Below, piece by piece: positions 7,922 to 15,813 of a stretch of 53,774 nucleotides of DNA. The notes below the pieces were generated by a model. The model saw only the letters and a list, made by a program, of their open reading frames with translations. It had not been told where the DNA came from and searched no databases. Positions within the stretch are counted from its first letter, which is position 1; the number at the start of each line of letters is the position of its first letter. This stretch comes from an uncultured Bacteroidales bacterium (GTDB taxonomy: Bacteria; Bacteroidota; Bacteroidia; Bacteroidales; UBA932): positions 1 to 53,774 of the forward strand of contig CALZOR010000003.1 in the NCBI GenBank assembly GCA_945827785.1. The letters run 5' to 3'. The position numbers and the translations under genes were made by a program.

Positions 7922-7985
7922 TGTAATGTACCTGGATTTAAAAACTGTTTCCGCGGCGCACAAAAAGATAGTCGCAGAAATCAAG

Positions 7986-8014
7986 CAAAGTTAGGAAAAA
8001 TTTTCGTAGTTTTG
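7986..8014. promoter_or_regulatory. Divergent promoter region of dusB-lpxK and pfkA
   Basis: Two TAnnTTTG -7 boxes point away from each other: TAACTTTG on the minus strand (7993-7986) and TAGTTTTG on the plus strand (8007-8014), 13 bp apart. A second weaker minus-strand box (TATCTTTT, 7970-7963) is nearer to dusB. No clear -33 boxes. Confidence 0.45.
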
Positions 8015-8053
8015 CCACGTGTATGTCCAATTGAATATACTTAACTTAAGAAC

Positions 8054-9040
8054 ATGGCAAAAATATCCACAATCGGAATCCTCACCTCAGGAGGTGATGC
8101 TCCAGGAATGAACGCAGCTATCAGGGCGGTGACAAGAGCCGCAATTTCAAATGGCTGGAAAGTCAAGGGAATATACCGTGGCTATGAAGGACTTATCAAC
8201 AACGACATCAAGGATTTTACCTCGGAAAGCGTGAGCGGTACGATCAACAGGGGCGGTACCATCCTTCGTACAGCACGCTGCAAGGATTTCATGGATGAAT
8301 CCGGCAGGGCAAAAGCCTATGACAATATCAAGGCAAATGGAATCGACGCCCTCGTCGTAATCGGTGGCAACGGATCCCTTGCCGGTGCGCAGATTCTTGC
8401 TGCAGAATACGACATACCTTGTGTCGGCTTGCCGGGAACAATCGACAATGACCTGTACGGAACCGACACGACAATAGGCTATGACACGGCACTGAACACC
8501 ATCATGGACTGTGTGGACAAGATCCGTGACACTGCCAACTCCCACAGCCGTATCTTCTTTGTCGAGGTCATGGGACGCGATGCCGGCTTCCTTGCTCAGA
8601 ATGCCGCAATAGCAACCGGAGCAGAGGCTGCAATCATTCCAGAGGACCAGACAGATGTGGACCAGCTCGCAACCTTCATCGGAAGGGGAGTGCGAAAGAG
8701 CAAGAACAGCTCCATCGTCCTCGTCTCAGAAAGCAAGAAGGACGGCACAGGCGGAGCGCACTACTATGCAGATCGTCTTGTACATGAATACCCCGAGTAT
8801 GAAGCCAGGGTTACCATCCTAGGCCATCTCCAGAGGGGAGGAAGCCCGACAGCCCAGGACCGTATCCTCGCCTGCAGGCTCGGCGTTGCCGCAATCGAGG
8901 CTCTCAAGGACGGTCAGCGCAACATCATGATCGGAATCAAGAATGACCAGATCGTATATGTCCCGTTCAACAAGGCAATCCGCATCGCCAAACCTATAGA
9001 CAGGGAACTTATCAATGTCCTGAACGTCCTTTCCATCTGA
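8054..9040 (+). CDS. pfkA: 6-phosphofructokinase
   Basis: Phosphorylates fructose 6-phosphate, the committing step of glycolysis. The 328 residues carry [18 protein letters not shown] (ATP loop), [20 protein letters not shown] with the catalytic Asp, [12 protein letters not shown], and [15 protein letters not shown]. The Gly in GGNGS (position 104 in E. coli numbering) points to ATP rather than PPi as donor. The same motif has Asn where E. coli has Asp103 (GGDGS), a residue near Mg-ATP. It is a single gene behind its own -7 element and converges with the LytTR regulator gene. Confidence 0.94.
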   Translation: MAKISTIGILTSGGDAPGMNAAIRAVTRAAISNGWKVKGIYRGYEGLINNDIKDFTSESVSGTINRGGTILRTARCKDFMDESGRAKAYDNIKANGIDALVVIGGNGSLAGAQILAAEYDIPCVGLPGTIDNDLYGTDTTIGYDTALNTIMDCVDKIRDTANSHSRIFFVEVMGRDAGFLAQNAAIATGAEAAIIPEDQTDVDQLATFIGRGVRKSKNSSIVLVSESKKDGTGGAHYYADRLVHEYPEYEARVTILGHLQRGGSPTAQDRILACRLGVAAIEALKDGQRNIMIGIKNDQIVYVPFNKAIRIAKPIDRELINVLNVLSI

Positions 9041-9075
9041 CGGATAATCAGATACAGATATCATGGACAAATGGC

Positions 9076-9103
9076 TGGCTGGAAAGATTTAATTTTCCAG
9101 CCA
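9076..9103. terminator. Hairpin between pfkA and the LytTR regulator
   Basis: A perfect 10-bp stem TGGCTGGAAA (9076-9085) / TTTCCAGCCA (9094-9103) with an 8-nt AT-rich loop. It straddles the stop codon of the leftward regulator gene (9089-9091) and begins 35 nt after the pfkA stop. Its symmetry and place suit a two-way terminator. Confidence 0.55.
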
Positions 9104-9850
9104 TGCCAGGAAGTCGTCCACTCTTGAGCGACTGACCGTCATTTCGAATGACGGTTCCGGGATTGCTACTATTTTCAAGCGTCCCCCAGCTTGTTTGATT
9201 ATGCTCTTTATTGCTTTCATCGACACTACGCAACTTCGTGAAATCCTGAAGAATTTCTCCGGATTGAGATTTTCGCAGATGTCGTCGAGTGAAGAATCGA
9301 TAATATATTTCTTTTCCTCGAAAGTCACGAGGTAATTGTTCTTGTCTTCCGAATAGATATAGGCTATTTCGTTTATATTCAATGGAATGATTCTGTCATT
9401 AAGCCTTATGATGTACCTTTCCCTGTATTCTTTGGCCGGAGAGGATACATTCATCCCCATGGCTTTGACAAGGGCATCCACGTCAATTTGTCCTCCGCTC
9501 ATCCTGCATCTTGCCACAGCCCTTTTCAAGTCTGCGGTGTCAATCGGCTTGAGAAGATAGTCCACGCTACCTGCCTCAAAGGCCTTGAGTGCGTAACTGT
9601 CGTAGGCGGTGGTCATGATTACCTTCGCCCTGACCTCAACCTGCTTGAAAATTTCAAAGCAGATGCCGTCAGTCAGTTCCACATCCAGAAATATGATGTC
9701 CGCTCCTTCTGGATGGCTTTTCAGCCATTCAACCGTGTCTTTGACGGATGCTGCCGTACCCACAACTTCCATATCAGGAAAATTCTGTGACAACAGTCTG
9801 GCAAGACTTTTTTGTGCAATTATCTCATCTTCAACAATATATGCTTTCAT
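9089..9850 (-). CDS. LytTR-family response regulator
   Basis: A 253-residue transcription factor. The receiver domain (1-120) has the acidic pair E7/D8, phospho-acceptor D56 in IIFLDVELTDG, and the conserved Lys in DYLLKPID. The LytTR DNA-binding domain (about 145-253) shows YIIRLNDRIIPLNINEIAYI and FFRISRSCVVSMKAIKSI, typical of this beta-fold domain. It lies 30 nt downstream of the sensor kinase gene and surely forms an operon with it. The divergent neighbour is the starch locus, so control of that locus is a reasonable guess, though not shown. Confidence 0.92.
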   Translation of the reverse strand: MKAYIVEDEIIAQKSLARLLSQNFPDMEVVGTAASVKDTVEWLKSHPEGADIIFLDVELTDGICFEIFKQVEVRAKVIMTTAYDSYALKAFEAGSVDYLLKPIDTADLKRAVARCRMSGGQIDVDALVKAMGMNVSSPAKEYRERYIIRLNDRIIPLNINEIAYIYSEDKNNYLVTFEEKKYIIDSSLDDICENLNPEKFFRISRSCVVSMKAIKSIIKQAGGRLKIVAIPEPSFEMTVSRSRVDDFLAWLEN

Positions 9851-9880
9851 ATATACACAAATTTCAAAGGTTGGATATTA

Positions 9881-11251
9881 TTATAAAAGTGGCAGGACTA
9901 CTTTATATATGCTGTCGGTGCACTCAATCTGCACTTCCTTTCCGGACAAGTCCAGATATTGCTGCCTGATGTATTTCTGTCCCAATCCAGTGGACGGGCT
10001 TTTTGTGAGTTTCGGTATGATGTTGTTCTCTATTGATATCTCTGTCCCGTTTGATTCGATGTTGATTATCAGTTCCTTATCTGTACTTATTGCATTGTGC
10101 TTGGTTGCATTTTCAACCAGTAGCTGGATTGAACAAGGCAGGACATGCCTGAGGTAGTCTTCTTCTTTTATATTTATATTGACCTTGAATCCCTGAGGAA
10201 ACCTGACCTTGATAAGGTCTATATACTGTTCCACAAAGTCCAGTTCATCCTTCAACGTAACGAGGTCTTCATCCTCGCTTTTGATCATATAGCGGTAGAG
10301 GGCTGCCAGTTTCTGGGTGTAGGTGCTTGCCTGCTCAATCTTTTCATCAATTATCAGATAATTCAGCACGTTGAGGCTGTTGAAAAGAAAGTGCGGGTTG
10401 ACCTGTTTCTTGAGCTTGAGGTAGCGGTACTGTGCCATATTGGCCTTGTAACGCTCCATCTTTATTTCGTTCCTCGAAGTGATGGCCGAGTTTATTATAT
10501 ATATGATGCAGATGATTGCAAATTCCGTGATGGAGGACACGATGGCAATAAGCCCGGTTTCCTTGTCCAACAGGTTTTCGAAGACCGGCGGAAGCCCGAT
10601 TTTCACGATCAAAGTTTCAAACAGGATTGCTGCAAGGACGAAAATGAAGATAAGCAGGGCTTTTGACAATGGTTTCAGCTTGTTTTCCTTGTTTGATACA
10701 CCTCTGACGAAAAGAATGTTGACACAGATCAGGACAATCAGGGCAAAAGAGTTTGAGAATACCTTTTTTGTCGCCGTAATCAACTCTCCCGGTTCACACA
10801 ATTCTCTTGAAAATAGAGACAGCATCCCAAACCTAAAAAAGAATATGATGATCATTGCGGTAATGATCCATGTCATGTGGTATGATGACAATGTTTTGGA
10901 TTCTGAATGCTTGCTCTTGAACAAGGTGAGGATTCCAACCATTCCCCATCCAATCATTTCCGTAGTAATCAGGGTGGAAAGAGGATGGATAATCAGGCTC
11001 TCTCTGATGAACAGGGAGAATATGTAAGCCCAGAGACTGCCGAAAATATAACCCAGAATATTTACAATGATGATACTTGAAGCAGTGAATTCGATACTCC
11101 TTTTCCATTTCAGACAAAGAAGCAGTGCCATAATCATCGTAAGCATCGTAAGCACGAGCTCATCTATGACGCCGGTGATTCTGCAGGCAAGGGCAACTGC
11201 AGCATGCAGCAGTGCAAATATGTGAATCATCAGGGTAACGCCCTTTTTCAT
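9881..11251 (-). CDS. LytS/YehU-type sensor histidine kinase
   Basis: A 456-residue membrane kinase. About 250 N-terminal residues form some seven or eight hydrophobic segments with no large periplasmic domain, so the signal is probably sensed in or near the membrane. A short linker leads to the His_kinase domain: QVNPHFLFNSLNVLNYLI with H287 as the phosphorylation site, then QLLVENATKHN (the N box) and the G-box-like STGLGQKYIRQQY. No HAMP or PAS domain is visible. This architecture pairs with LytTR regulators. The N-terminus is taken at 11251 (MKKGVTLMIH); a start at the internal Met (residue 8) is possible. Confidence 0.9.
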   Translation of the reverse strand: MKKGVTLMIHIFALLHAAVALACRITGVIDELVLTMLTMIMALLLCLKWKRSIEFTASSIIIVNILGYIFGSLWAYIFSLFIRESLIIHPLSTLITTEMIGWGMVGILTLFKSKHSESKTLSSYHMTWIITAMIIIFFFRFGMLSLFSRELCEPGELITATKKVFSNSFALIVLICVNILFVRGVSNKENKLKPLSKALLIFIFVLAAILFETLIVKIGLPPVFENLLDKETGLIAIVSSITEFAIICIIYIINSAITSRNEIKMERYKANMAQYRYLKLKKQVNPHFLFNSLNVLNYLIIDEKIEQASTYTQKLAALYRYMIKSEDEDLVTLKDELDFVEQYIDLIKVRFPQGFKVNINIKEEDYLRHVLPCSIQLLVENATKHNAISTDKELIINIESNGTEISIENNIIPKLTKSPSTGLGQKYIRQQYLDLSGKEVQIECTDSIYKVVLPLL

Positions 11252-11275
11252 CTTCGGTCTTATTAAAAAACTTTT

Positions 11276-11320
11276 CGAAGATAAGTCTTTTGGTTAAAAA
11301 ATGCAAGTCGGAAGTCTTTT
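11276..11320 (-). promoter_or_regulatory. Promoter of the LytTR system with repeated AAGTC motifs
   Basis: On the minus strand TTG (11306-11304) lies 20 nt before TATCTTCG (11283-11276), one mismatch from TAnnTTTG and 25 bp upstream of the kinase start. On the plus strand AAGTC occurs at 11283-11287, 11305-11309 and 11312-11316; the first and last are AAGTCTTTT. The first two are 22 bp apart, two helical turns, a spacing common in LytTR operators. This region also lies upstream of the divergent MFS gene. An operator role is inference. Confidence 0.4.
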
Positions 11321-11435
11321 CATCTAAAAATATCTTCAATTCATCCTTGTCTTTATTCATTTCGTCATGTGATTTATTCTAATATTGTTTCATTATTCAT
11401 ATATTCGCTTTCTAAAACAGAAAGGACCACAAATA

Positions 11436-12746
11436 ATGACACCAAAAAGACAACTTTCGTTCTGGCAGCTTTGGAATATCAGCTTCGGATTCTTCGGAGT
11501 GCAGATAGCATATTCTCTCCAGAGCGCCAACATCAGCAGGATCTTCGCTACTCTCGGAGCAGACCCTCACAATCTGAGCTTTTTCTGGATACTTCCTCCT
11601 CTGATGGGAATGGTGGTGCAGCCTCTTGTCGGCAAATTCAGCGACAAGACCTGGTGCCGCCTCGGAAGGCGCATCCCTTATCTTTTCCTCGGAGCTCTGG
11701 TTGCAGTAATCGTGATGTGCATGCTGCCGAATGCAGGCAGCTTCGGCCTGACCATCGGGGGTGCCATGATTTTCGGTCTGATTTCCCTCATGCTTCTGGA
11801 TACGTCCATCAATATGGCCATGCAGCCTTTCAAGATGCTCGTGGGTGACATGGTAAGCGAGCAGCAGAAGGCCAAGGCATACTCAATTCAGAGCTTCCTC
11901 TGCAACGCCGGAAGCCTCGTGGGTTATGTCTTCCCTTTCCTGTTCGCATGGATCGGCATAGCAAATACGGCTCCGGACGGTCAGATTCCTGACACTGTGA
12001 AATATTCATTCTACATCGGTGCCGCCATCCTCATCCTCTGCGTTCTCTTCACGACATTCAAGGTGAAGGAAATGCCTCCAAAGGAGTATGCGGAATTCCA
12101 TGGCATAGATACGTCGAAGAAGGAGGAAAAAGCTCCGAGCATGTTCGCTCTTCTGAAAAAGGCTCCTTCGACGTTCTGGACAGTAGGTCTTGTCCAGTTC
12201 TTCTGCTGGGCTGCCTTCCTCTACATGTGGACATATACCAATGGAGCCATTGCAGACACGGTTTGGGGAACGACTGACGTTGCTTCCGAAGGCTATCAGG
12301 AAGCCGGCAACTGGGTCGGAATCGTGTTTGCCGTTCAGGCCGTCGGCTCTGTACTCTGGGCTCTTATGATCCCTAAATTCAAGTCGATAAAGCTTGCCTA
12401 TGCTGTCAGCCTCCTTATCGGAGCTGTCGGATTCGCTTCTGTATTCTTCATCCATGACCAGTACCTGCTCTTTATCTCATTCCTTCTTATAGGAGTGGCC
12501 TGGGCTGCAATGCTGGCAGTTCCTTTCACCCTTCTTACCAACTCCCTTTCAGGAGAGCACATCGGGACCTATCTCGGCCTGTTCAACGGCACGATCTGTC
12601 TTCCTCAGATTGTCGCTGCGGCATGCGGAGGTCTGCTCCTGAAGCTCGTCGGCGGAGCCCAGGTGAGCATGTTCCTTGTGGCAGGGGTCTTCCTTGTACT
12701 CGGAGCCCTTTCCGTAATGCTCGTGAAGGAGGGAAGGAAGGCATAA
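11436..12746 (+). CDS. MFS sugar transporter, SLC45/GPH-like
   Basis: An inner-membrane carrier of 436 residues with 12 predicted helices. The start at 11436 (MTPKRQLSFWQLWNISFGFF) is the normal one for these carriers; the frame opens at 11385 but upstream codons look non-coding. The loop between helices 2 and 3 has GKFSDKTWCRLGRRIPYLFL, the MFS D-x-x-x-x-R-x-G-R-R signature. Relatives in Bacteroidota are annotated as maltose/maltodextrin carriers, which fits the starch locus that follows 56 nt downstream. It would take up oligosaccharides freed in the periplasm. No -7 box was recognised upstream. Confidence 0.88.
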   Translation: MTPKRQLSFWQLWNISFGFFGVQIAYSLQSANISRIFATLGADPHNLSFFWILPPLMGMVVQPLVGKFSDKTWCRLGRRIPYLFLGALVAVIVMCMLPNAGSFGLTIGGAMIFGLISLMLLDTSINMAMQPFKMLVGDMVSEQQKAKAYSIQSFLCNAGSLVGYVFPFLFAWIGIANTAPDGQIPDTVKYSFYIGAAILILCVLFTTFKVKEMPPKEYAEFHGIDTSKKEEKAPSMFALLKKAPSTFWTVGLVQFFCWAAFLYMWTYTNGAIADTVWGTTDVASEGYQEAGNWVGIVFAVQAVGSVLWALMIPKFKSIKLAYAVSLLIGAVGFASVFFIHDQYLLFISFLLIGVAWAAMLAVPFTLLTNSLSGEHIGTYLGLFNGTICLPQIVAAACGGLLLKLVGGAQVSMFLVAGVFLVLGALSVMLVKEGRKA

Positions 12747-12802
12747 ATCAGAGATATATCTATTATCTATAACTAACTATTTACTAACCAATCAAAATTC
12801 TT

Positions 12803-15796
12803 ATGAATAGAATAATAACGCTATGCGTGGCCTTTCTCCTGACGGCTTTGTCGGGAGGGGCATCAGTGTTCGCCCAGGGCGGATACGTGGTTAAAGGAGT
12901 AGTTTCCGATCAGGCCGGACCTATCATCGGTGCGACTGTACTCGAGCAGGGTACAACCAACGGTGTGTCCACAGGTCTTGACGGTGACTATGTCCTGACT
13001 GTATCAAACGCAAATGCAGTGATTGAAATCAGCTGCATCGGCTATGCTACACAGACATTCACAGCATCGCAGGTTCCTGCAATAGTACTTCTTGCTGAGG
13101 ATACCATGTTCCTCGACGACGTTGTTGTCATCGGTTATGGTACCGTGAAGAAAGATGATATGACAGGTTCGGTTGCAGCCATCAAGGCTGAAGACATCAA
13201 CCGTGGTGCAGTTACCTCTCCGAGTACAATGCTCGTTGGTAAGGTATCCGGTCTGAACATTACTCCTGCAAGCGGACAGCCAGGAGCAGGTGCAACCATC
13301 CGTATCCGTGGTGCAGCTTCCCTTACAGCTTCCAATGACCCTCTCATCATCATCGACGGAGTGCCTGTAACAAAGGATGGTGGTGCCGGAATGGGTGACC
13401 CTCTTGCAACTGTCAACCCTAACGACATTGAGTCTTATTCTGTCCTCAAGGATGCGTCTGCGACTGCAATCTACGGTTCACGTGCATCCAATGGTGTGAT
13501 CATCATCACAACAAAGAAGGGAAAAGGCAAAGGCCTTCATGTAGGTTACAGCGGAAGTGTATCCCTCAAACAGAATAAGGATGTCATCAAGATGATGAGC
13601 GGTACTGAGTTCGCTGCTTTCATGCAGGAGAACCGTGCCCTTATGGGTGCAGACCTTGTCGGACTTGACGGGGTCATCTACGACACTGACTGGCAGAAAC
13701 AGATCTATCGTCTTGCCGTGAATACAGACCACAACATAAGCCTCTATTCTGGTGGAGTCGTTCCTTTCCGTGTCAGCATGGGATACAACCTTGACCAGGC
13801 TACCATCAAGACCGGTGACAACCAGAGGGGAAACATTGATGTAAGCCTTTCTCCTAAATTCTTTGATGACCATCTTTCAATCAACTTGAATGCGAAAGGT
13901 GTTTACCAGCACACAAACTGGGCAAACAATGCGGTGGGCAATGCTCTCTCATTCGACCCTACAAAGCCAATCTATTTCACCGATGCTGACGGGAATATAG
14001 ATAATTCCAAGATTTCCAATGGATACTGGAACTGGTACAGTGCAGGCGTTCCTAACACAATGGCAGGCTCAAACCCTCTGTCTTCAGTTTATGACTACAT
14101 CAACTACGGCAACACCTTCCGTGGGGTAGGAAACCTTCAGATTGACTACAAGATTCATGGTCTTGAGTCTCTCAGGGCAAACCTCAACCTTGGTATGGAT
14201 ATCGCAAAGACCAATGGAACGAAATACAACGAAGCTGGTTCTCGCGGATCCCTTACAAGTGCACCTGACCTTTACGAGAAGTATGTGAACTTCAACAAGA
14301 ACATGCTCCTTGAGGCATATCTCGACTACAACGAGACATGGGGCAAGCACAACTTCAACGCCATGGCCGGTTATTCATGGCAGCACAACTATGTGAAGTA
14401 TGACAATTCACAGTACTACAACAACGACAGGGAGGTTGAGTATCACATAGCTCCTACAAATGCAAGAGAGTACTACCTCGTATCATTCTTCGGGCGTTTG
14501 AACTACAGCTACGATTCAAGATATCTCTTCACATTCACTGCCCGTGGTGATGCATCCAGCCGTTTTGCTCCTAACAATCGCTGGGGCTTCTTCCCATCAG
14601 CAGCGTTTGCATGGAACATCGCAAACGAGCCGTTCCTTAAAGGAAATGAGTCTGTGTCAGCCCTCAAGCTCCGTCTGGGTTGGGGACGCACCGGACAGCA
14701 GGATATCGGAGATGACTATTATCCTTACATCGCAAGGTATTATCAGTCAGCTTCCGTTACCATGCAGTATCCTATGGGTGCAAACGGAGAGTCTTACAAC
14801 GTGCTTTCACCTCTTGCATATAACCCTAACATCAGATGGGAAACGACTGAGACTTACAACATTGGACTCGACTTCGGTTTCCTCAATGACAGAATCACAG
14901 GTACTGTTGAGGCATACTACCGCAACACATTTGACCTGTTGAACAATATCTCCATTCCTCTTGGATCCAACTTCGGCAAGGAGGTCATCTCCAATATCGG
15001 AACCATGGTCAACAAGGGAATTGAGCTTTCAGCTAACTTCATCCCTGTTCAGACCAAGGACTGGAACTGGGAAATCGGTGGAAACATCACTTTCCAGGAT
15101 GTTAAGATTACCAAACTTACCAATAACGATGCAACTTATCTCGGAGTTGAGACCGGTACTTCAATGGGTTCAAATGTCGGATTCACTTCTCTCCATCGTG
15201 CAGGCTATGCTCCTAATACTTATTATCTTTATGAGCAGCTTTACGATGAGGTTGGCAATCCTATCCAGAATGCCCTTGTTGACCGTAACGGCGACGGAAT
15301 CGTAAACTCTGAGGACCGTTACCTTACTGGCTGCAGCCCTACTCCTTGGGCATACTACGGTATCAGCACTCAGCTTCGTTACAAGAACTGGGATTTCGGT
15401 ATCAACGGACACGGAGCAATCGGAGCAGAACTCATCAACAAGACAGCAATGGGTTATGCAACCTATTACAGTGATGACTACACAAAGGGTTATGTCAACA
15501 ACCTCTGTCCTAAGTGGCTCCTTCCGAACTGGGGCGATGCAAACAGTGAGGCTCAGAAATATTCAGACCTCTTCATTGAGGATGCTTCATTCTTCAAGAT
15601 TGATGATATCAACCTTGGTTACACATTCAATCTCCAGAACAACCTTAAGATTCGTCTTGCCGGTTCCGTACAGAATGTGTGCACATTCACAAAATATTCA
15701 GGTCTCGATCCTGAAATCACAAATGGAGACGGTGTGGATACCCAGATTTATCCTCGTCCTCGTCTTTATACTCTTCGTCTTAACATCACATTCTAA
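12803..15796 (+). CDS. SusC-like TonB-dependent outer-membrane transporter
   Basis: A 997-residue outer-membrane barrel that imports oligosaccharides with its SusD lid. Signal peptide about 1-25 (cleavage after FAQ), a carboxypeptidase-D-like regulatory domain about 28-103 (VKGVVSDQAGPIIGATVLEQ), then LDDVVVIGYGTVKKDDMTGS, the usual SusC start of the plug, with IRIRGAASLTASNDPLIIID and YGSRASNGVIIITTKKG in the plug. The barrel runs to a C-terminal Phe in LYTLRLNITF, as needed for BAM insertion. It is followed 17 nt later by susD. With SusE and SusF downstream, starch or a related alpha-glucan is the likely substrate. Confidence 0.95.
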   Translation: MNRIITLCVAFLLTALSGGASVFAQGGYVVKGVVSDQAGPIIGATVLEQGTTNGVSTGLDGDYVLTVSNANAVIEISCIGYATQTFTASQVPAIVLLAEDTMFLDDVVVIGYGTVKKDDMTGSVAAIKAEDINRGAVTSPSTMLVGKVSGLNITPASGQPGAGATIRIRGAASLTASNDPLIIIDGVPVTKDGGAGMGDPLATVNPNDIESYSVLKDASATAIYGSRASNGVIIITTKKGKGKGLHVGYSGSVSLKQNKDVIKMMSGTEFAAFMQENRALMGADLVGLDGVIYDTDWQKQIYRLAVNTDHNISLYSGGVVPFRVSMGYNLDQATIKTGDNQRGNIDVSLSPKFFDDHLSINLNAKGVYQHTNWANNAVGNALSFDPTKPIYFTDADGNIDNSKISNGYWNWYSAGVPNTMAGSNPLSSVYDYINYGNTFRGVGNLQIDYKIHGLESLRANLNLGMDIAKTNGTKYNEAGSRGSLTSAPDLYEKYVNFNKNMLLEAYLDYNETWGKHNFNAMAGYSWQHNYVKYDNSQYYNNDREVEYHIAPTNAREYYLVSFFGRLNYSYDSRYLFTFTARGDASSRFAPNNRWGFFPSAAFAWNIANEPFLKGNESVSALKLRLGWGRTGQQDIGDDYYPYIARYYQSASVTMQYPMGANGESYNVLSPLAYNPNIRWETTETYNIGLDFGFLNDRITGTVEAYYRNTFDLLNNISIPLGSNFGKEVISNIGTMVNKGIELSANFIPVQTKDWNWEIGGNITFQDVKITKLTNNDATYLGVETGTSMGSNVGFTSLHRAGYAPNTYYLYEQLYDEVGNPIQNALVDRNGDGIVNSEDRYLTGCSPTPWAYYGISTQLRYKNWDFGINGHGAIGAELINKTAMGYATYYSDDYTKGYVNNLCPKWLLPNWGDANSEAQKYSDLFIEDASFFKIDDINLGYTFNLQNNLKIRLAGSVQNVCTFTKYSGLDPEITNGDGVDTQIYPRPRLYTLRLNITF

Positions 15797-15797
15797 G

Positions 15798-15804
15798 AAG
15801 GAGG
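15798..15804 (+). promoter_or_regulatory. Strong Shine-Dalgarno sequence before susD
   Basis: AAGGAGG lies 9 nt before the susD ATG at 15814. Genes in this phylum rarely use such sites, because the anti-SD of their 16S rRNA is held by ribosomal proteins. Most starts in this window have only A-rich leaders. Confidence 0.5.
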
Positions 15805-15813
15805 ATTATCAAT

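Noticed and set aside
7922..7984. Extended N-terminus of the dus gene
   Set aside because: The added residues do not resemble Dus proteins and lie over the promoter region.
12747..12802. Promoter directly before susC
   Set aside because: The 56-nt gap has only an AT-rich palindrome (AGATATATCT) and no TAnnTTTG box; read-through from the MFS gene is more likely.
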